The translations under genes were made by a program, and so were the position numbers. A DNA stretch of 64,000 nt from Flaccisagitta enflata (Eukaryota; Chaetognatha; Sagittoidea; Aphragmophora), in the NCBI GenBank assembly GCA_965153355.1, contig OZ231126.1, forward strand, positions 70,742,001 through 70,806,000, given 5' to 3'. Below are positions 59,453 through 64,000 of this stretch, in pieces; within the stretch, counting starts at the first letter, position 1; each line of letters opens with the position of its first letter. Below the pieces are notes generated by a model. It ran no database searches and was not told the DNA's origin. It worked only from the letters and a program-made list of their open reading frames with translations.

Positions 59453-59561
59453 GCAGTCAATCTTCGACTGGCAAAGGAGATCGCCGATAATGCCGACGCT
59501 GTCAAGGCGGCAAAATCTGCAAAGAGGAAAGTCGATACAGCGGAGAGGGAGACGGCAAAAG
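59453..59561 (+). CDS. Coiled-coil protein of a multi-copy family, exon fragment 1
   Basis: A 109-bp stretch between acceptor aaatcacttcag and donor gttcaa. It encodes AVNLRLAKEIADNADAVKAA then KSAKRKVDTAERETAK, an alanine- and charge-rich heptad pattern typical of a coiled coil. It ends one base into a codon, and that base (G) is completed by CG at the start of the next exon at 60437. Its composition is unlike the AT-rich flanks. The phases and coiled-coil character match the 60437 exon, so both belong to one gene. Confidence 0.65.
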
Positions 59562-60436
59562 GTTCAATTCTCATTGCAATATCAATGAGAGAGAGACAAT
59601 TCACGCTTCTCAATTTAGCTTTTTTATGGAAATAGAATAAAGTTTGAGCAAAACTCCATTATTGCAGATGTCTTTTGATGTTATTTGGTTGTTTCTTTGT
59701 TAAAAGTTCATTCTTTGAGTGAAATTTATCTCTGAGAGCTTTTTTTCTATTGAGAAACGTAATGAATAGGTGCAAGTGTCTGTAAGGTCGTACGGCTCTG
59801 TGAATATAAAGTGTTTGATTGAAATCAAGTTTCTATGCAAACCCAATTTAGTCTTTCAAATGCAATCTCGCAACTTTTTAGGAAGTTTTATTTTCCAATG
59901 GTTGGTCACTACATTGGTCCGTCTTTCTGCTGGTGCCTCCATACATCGCACCCGCTCTCAAATGCTACTCTTGATGTTGTGATAAAAAAATGAGACTGAA
60001 ATTCATGAAACACTGATTTGACCCTATGGCCCAAAATTAACATCCGCATTTGTGGAGTTGCCTTACAAACTCCATTGTATTTCCACCTATAATCGAGGGT
60101 GAATTAGACAGTTAGACAAAATAGCAGTAGAAAGGCAAGCGCTAGTTTGAATGAATGAGGGAAGCGTTCAAAACGACCAACACACTAGTTTTTGAATCAT
60201 GTCTGACCATTGACAGTGAAACTTACTGACAGCCAGATATAGATAAGTGGACCGCACGGTACATGGACCGATGTTCAAAGAGACTGAGAGAGACGAGTAG
60301 AAAGACAGTCAAATGCAATGAGGAGATATGTATGAGCGGAGAAGTAGATACAATGTATAATGAAAAAGATGGACAGACAGAGAAACAGAAATGAGACAGA
60401 CAAACTTGATAAGAGAATTATGTTGCATAATCTCAG

Positions 60437-61440
60437 CGAAAGCAAAACTGCGCAAAGAAGAGGAAAAGAACGAGGTGCTCCAAGAGACCCTCAAACGCGA
60501 CTACAACAATAAGCGTTACTACAAAAAGGTCAACGAAGAGCTGTCAACGAAGTTGGAAACCGCGGAAGCAACGGCGCGTGAGGCCTATGAAGGGGAGAAC
60601 CGGCGTCTAAAAGACGAAAACAAGGAAATGCGCACTGAAATCAGCGACATGCAATGTGATTACGATTTGCTTCAAGAAGAGGTTGGCCAACTGAGGGAGG
60701 AGGTAGGGGAGGGGGCGCAGGTAGTGCAGACGGATCGCGGAGATCGGAGGTCAATACACTCCAGAGTTTCGCAATCTTATTTATAAATTGCTTGCTCGCA
60801 ATATTCCTCATGATAAGATTCCAGGTGCAATCGAGGATGTCCTAGGGTTTGCAGGCAAAAAGGCATCTCACATTCCATCTGTCCCGACAATCGGCAAAAT
60901 GAACGTCAAACGCCTTGGCGTTGTACACTTTTTTTTTTTATAAGAACGTCTATTTTTTTTTCTAATAGTTTATGTTCTTATTATTTTTGAGGCCAAATGA
61001 AGCTTTCAATCGTTCTTAACGGTTCTAATTTAAAATACTATATAAACTATAAAGAAACTCCTTAATATTTCATTATTTGATTGCATTATTAAATATATTT
61101 CTATTGAATACTATTTAAACAAATGCTAAACATTAATGTCTGGGGATATTTTCTTGGTTTTTATATTAGAAATTAAAAATTTTAGCTTACTTATACTAAA
61201 ATGTTTGTGTTTTATCAATGTTTTTTAAATATTACTTAATGCGAATTTTTTTTCTAAAAATTTGAAGCCTTCGTATGTTCTTAAGATGTTCTTAATTTTA
61301 GAAAAATTCTAAGCCTTGATGTTCTATAAACTAGGTTCTTATAAAAAAAAAAAGTGTATCTCAAATTCAATTGGGAGAAGTGCTGAACACCGACGGTCTT
61401 ACACTTTGCACCGACGAGACGGCAAAATGTGGACACAAAG
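60437..61440 (+). pseudogene. Coiled-coil, probably transposon-related gene, broken by a frameshift and a MITE
   Basis: After acceptor cataatctcag the frame encodes a long coiled coil (from KAKLRKEEEKNEVLQETLKR to EEVGQLREEVGEGAQ). The homology then moves to the +1-shifted frame at about 60725-60749, where it reads GQYTPEFRNLIYKLLARNIP and goes on to IPSVPTIGKMNVKRLGV. The shift falls near a G-rich run (60700-60720). A 431-bp MITE (60926-61356) then interrupts it. Beyond it the same frame resumes as SQIQLGEVLNTDGLTLCTDE then TAKCGHK, ending at a possible donor at 61441. From memory, the order coiled coil, YTPE-x-R, then (Q)LGEVL...TDxTxKxG occurs in large multi-copy uncharacterised invertebrate protein families suspected to be transposon-derived; I cannot name the family. 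Downstream sequence is TTTG and TTTC microsatellite, so the rest is lost or lies beyond a long intron. Confidence 0.65.
60926..61356. mobile_element. MITE (family 2) inserted in the coiled-coil gene
   Basis: A 431-bp element with perfect 22-bp terminal inverted repeats: CAC, eleven T, ATAAGAAC at the left and the exact complement at the right. TA flanks both sides (60924-60925, 61357-61358). It has no coding capacity. Removing it together with one TA joins GTA to TCT in the same frame. It cannot be removed in frame by splicing with the GT and AG dinucleotides available at its edges. Confidence 0.92.
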
Positions 61441-61464
61441 GTTTTTCTTTATATTCATTCATTT

Positions 61465-61844
61465 TGTTTGTTTGTTTGTTTATTTGTTTGTTTGTTTGTT
61501 TGTTTGTTTGTTTGTTTGTTTGTTTGTTTGTTTGTTTGTTTGTTTGTTTGTTCTTTTCTGATTCTTTATTTCTTCCTTTCTTTTTCTTTCTTCTTTCTTT
61601 CTTCTTCTTTTCCTTCCTTCTTTCTTCCTTTCCTTCCTTCTTTCTTCTTTTCCTTTCTTCTTTCTTCTTTTTTCTTCTTTTCTGTTCTGTCTATTTCTTT
61701 TGTCTTTTCATTTTGTCCTGTCTTCATTTTTCCGTTCTTTCCATGATTAATGTTTGTTTGTTTTTTCTTTATTTCTCGTTCTTTCTTTCTTTCTTTCTTT
61801 CTATCTTTTTCTATCTTTCTTTCTTTCTTTCTTTTATCTTTCTT

Positions 61845-61892
<48 letters not shown>

Positions 61893-62055
61893 TTCTTGCT
61901 TACTTGCTTGCTTGCTTGCTTGCTGTTTGCTTGCTTGCTTGCTTTCTTCTTTCTTGTTTTTTTCCTTTTTTCTTTCTTTCTTTCTTTCCTTCTTTCTTTT
62001 CCTTTTTTCTTTCTTCCTTTCATTCTTCCTTTCCTTTCTTTCTTTCGTTTTTTAT
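61465..62055 (+). repeat. TTTG then TTTC-type microsatellite
   Basis: TTTG 61465-61553, then TTTC/TTCC with interruptions to about 62055, including a GCTT block at 61905-61945. It begins within 25 bp of the end of the coiled-coil gene fragment. Confidence 0.94.
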
Positions 62056-62576
62056 TTCTTTTTTTTTATTGTATCATTCCCACTTTATTTCCTTAAATCT
62101 GTCTATTTGTCGGTCAATTTATGAAATTCTTTACATTCTTTCAATTATTCTTTTCCTGAATTTTGTGACTAAAAATTGCCATCAACCATTTTTTTGTTGC
62201 CACTTGCACATAGCCGTATCACGACGCGAAAAAAACCTACCAGCACGCAAATTCTCGCTTCCATCTCCCTTTCATCTCGCTCTCGAAATGCCCCTCTCAT
62301 CAAGATCACTGTCAAGTAATAGGCCTTTCACTGTTACAGCCTCGTAAGTAAATTAAGTCTCGCTCCTCTCGCCCCCACGTTCTTTACAACTGAATCTTTG
62401 GGCGACTTTCCTCTGTATAGCCATTTTTCATGCGCGAAAAGTTTCCAAACAATTTGAGTGAATCTGCGTCAAAGTGAACGTTCAACTACGTAGTTGTGGG
62501 TGAATGTTAAAGAGGAGAGTGCGAGAGGAGAACGAATGTTTCTTATTCATTTCATTTTCTTGTTTGGTTTTCTGAT

Positions 62577-62765
62577 TTTCTGGTTGCGGACATGCAATTC
62601 TACATGAGGCTATGTCTGTCCATTGGTCTGATTGTCGGTCCGTCTGTGGTGATTGAGTTGAAAAGTGGATGAATGAGCACTCAAGATAGGGGGGGGTGTG
62701 GATGGGAGTTGGATGCCCCTGCCCAACAGTACGCCACAATAATGAGAGTTTTTTGAGACCCCGCA
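62577..62765 (-). mobile_element. Hairpin module, partial, reversed
   Basis: tctggttgcggacatgcaat, tctacatgaggctatgtctg, GGTC repeats, then gatgcccctgcccaacagta. Similar partial copies are seen at 345-560, 13053-13240 and 11120-11205. Confidence 0.6.
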
Positions 62766-62779
62766 TTACTGGTTCGGTA

Positions 62780-63336
62780 CAGTAGATCTCGTCTAGACTT
62801 GAGATAACGGGGGCAAGTATTGAAGGAAAACAAATGAAGCCAGGGGAGTGATATTTCAAACATAGACTAATAACGGGATGCTTTATTGCCCATGATAGCT
62901 GGTTGCCATGGAAACACAGTTCCATGTATTCTCGCTAAAGTATCAATATTTTGAGAGATTTTTTTAGGGAACATTGCTTAAAATAAAATTTGCTACAACT
63001 TTCCCACAGTATGTTCTGTGAGGCATTGCTGAATGTATAGTTGCTAGGGTTGTCATTAACATGGATACGCTCTCAGTTAAATCTGCCAAACAAGTTTCAT
63101 TCTACAGAAACATACTGTGGAAAGTTAAAACAAATTGTATTTAAGTTAAATTTCTCAAAAATTTCTCAAAATATTGATACTTAGCCAGAATACATGAAAA
63201 TGTGTTTCCATGGCAACCAGCTATCATGGGGAATTACATCCTTGATTAGTCTATAACTAAATATCAGCTTTCCTGCCTTCATTTGTCTTTCCACAATGCT
63301 TGCCCCCGTTATCTCAAGTCTAGACAAGATCTACTG
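62780..63336. mobile_element. Foldback element/MITE, ~240-bp arms, TA-flanked
   Basis: The left end CAGTAGATCTCGTCTAGACT and the right end, its near-complement, are both flanked by TA (62778-62779, 63337-63338). The arms stay complementary to acagtatgttctgt near 63005 and acagaaacatactgt near 63105, leaving a spacer of about 80 bp. No coding region. Confidence 0.87.
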
Positions 63337-63467
63337 TACATATTCCTGTAGTCCTGATGTGAGCGCTCAGTCGCATTCGAATATCAACGTCAATCGTCAA
63401 TTTAAAATGCTCGTAACGGAGTTTCGTCAACTATAAGAAAGAGAGAGAACGAGAGAGAGAGAAAGAT

Positions 63468-63590
<123 letters not shown>

Positions 63591-63756
63591 TATATATGAG
63601 TGAGTTTAATTGAACAAATGATGCATATATAGAGAGAATCAACTTCACTTCCTCCTTATGATTACATACGACGGCATAGTTTTACCACATTACTTTGAGG
63701 CAGTCTGTTTGGCTTTGATTGGAAACATCTTTATCAAAAAATTTGGTCATACAGAA

Positions 63757-63939
63757 AACATGCCGATACACGGCTACCGAACGCGCGCGGTGGGCAGGGC
63801 CATATTTGTTCAGACCGTTTAAGGCGGAGTAGGAGGCCGTACAAATCATAAAAAAAAGAAGTAGACCAACCGACCAACCGACCGACTGACCGACCGACCA
63901 ACTGACAAAGGGTTGCAGAGTCGCAGTGCACGCAACTGG
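63757..63939 (+). mobile_element. Hairpin module, degraded
   Basis: aacatgccgatacacggcta, gcgcgcggtgggcagggcca, gaccaaccgaccaaccgacc, then gggttgcagagtcgcagtgc and acgcaactggg. Confidence 0.75.
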
Positions 63940-64000
63940 GGAAGATTGATGAAAGAATAGACGCTCCCGATCGCTCCAGATAGCGAATTTTTTTTTCTAC

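Noticed and set aside
62217-62343. Possible exon between cttgcacatag and gtaagt (frame with EKNLPARKFSLPSPFHLALE)
   Set aside because: Both splice signals look good, but the peptide is low in complexity, matches nothing I recognise, and does not continue the coiled-coil gene's conserved blocks.

Overview
This window is nuclear DNA from an animal. It holds spliced exons with canonical GT/AG sites, very long uninterrupted microsatellites and several families of short transposon-like repeats. The one clear host gene, a nose-resistant-to-fluoxetine (NRF-6)-like acyltransferase, belongs to a family best known from nematodes and arthropods and also present in other invertebrates. An invertebrate is therefore likely; I cannot name the phylum. 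I see no rRNA or tRNA gene, no CRISPR array and no bacterial-type gene organisation.

Layout. 1-4.3 kb: repeats and a dense microsatellite cluster. 4.3-15.6 kb: the acyltransferase-3 domain of the NRF-6-like gene on the + strand, in five exons (4312-4460, 5091-5213, 11313-11582, 14714-15078, 15279-15588). All splice phases agree and the stop is at 15586-15588. Its introns are packed with repeats: two inverted arrays of a 192-bp satellite in intron 2, and a nested foldback element with a TA-flanked MITE in intron 3. 16-22 kb: two 'array elements' linked by a 71-bp satellite, then GGGA and GA microsatellites. 22.7-24.4 kb: a foldback element and one probable coding exon of a small membrane protein. 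24.4-36 kb: repeat modules, very long ATTC, CTT, GAA and GA tracts, and inverted repeats. 36.5-37.2 kb: a Tc1/mariner relic with decayed transposase. 37.7-56 kb: array elements, hairpin modules, a hAT-like insertion with perfect 8-bp target duplication, and microsatellites. 57.9-58.7 kb: a second TA-flanked element. 59.4-61.4 kb: a broken coiled-coil gene of a multi-copy, probably transposon-related family, carrying a frameshift and a MITE whose removal restores the frame. 62.8-63.3 kb: another foldback element.

The most unusual content is two families of short repeats that share an architecture. The 'hairpin modules' (about 125-330 bp, at least 18 copies) begin AACAAG and end in a hairpin followed by CTAAAA. 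The hairpin sequence differs between copies, yet the right arm always matches a tag near the left end of the same copy, so the parts change together. The 'array elements' (about 300-800 bp, about 17 copies or pieces) have long inverted arms around short tandem repeats. Their two arms also change together by subfamily, and one end carries a small hairpin whose stem sequence differs between subfamilies while pairing is kept. Both families sit next to microsatellites that look seeded by their A-rich ends. They resemble non-autonomous Helentron/HINE-type elements, but I cannot assign them and found no Rep/helicase gene here.
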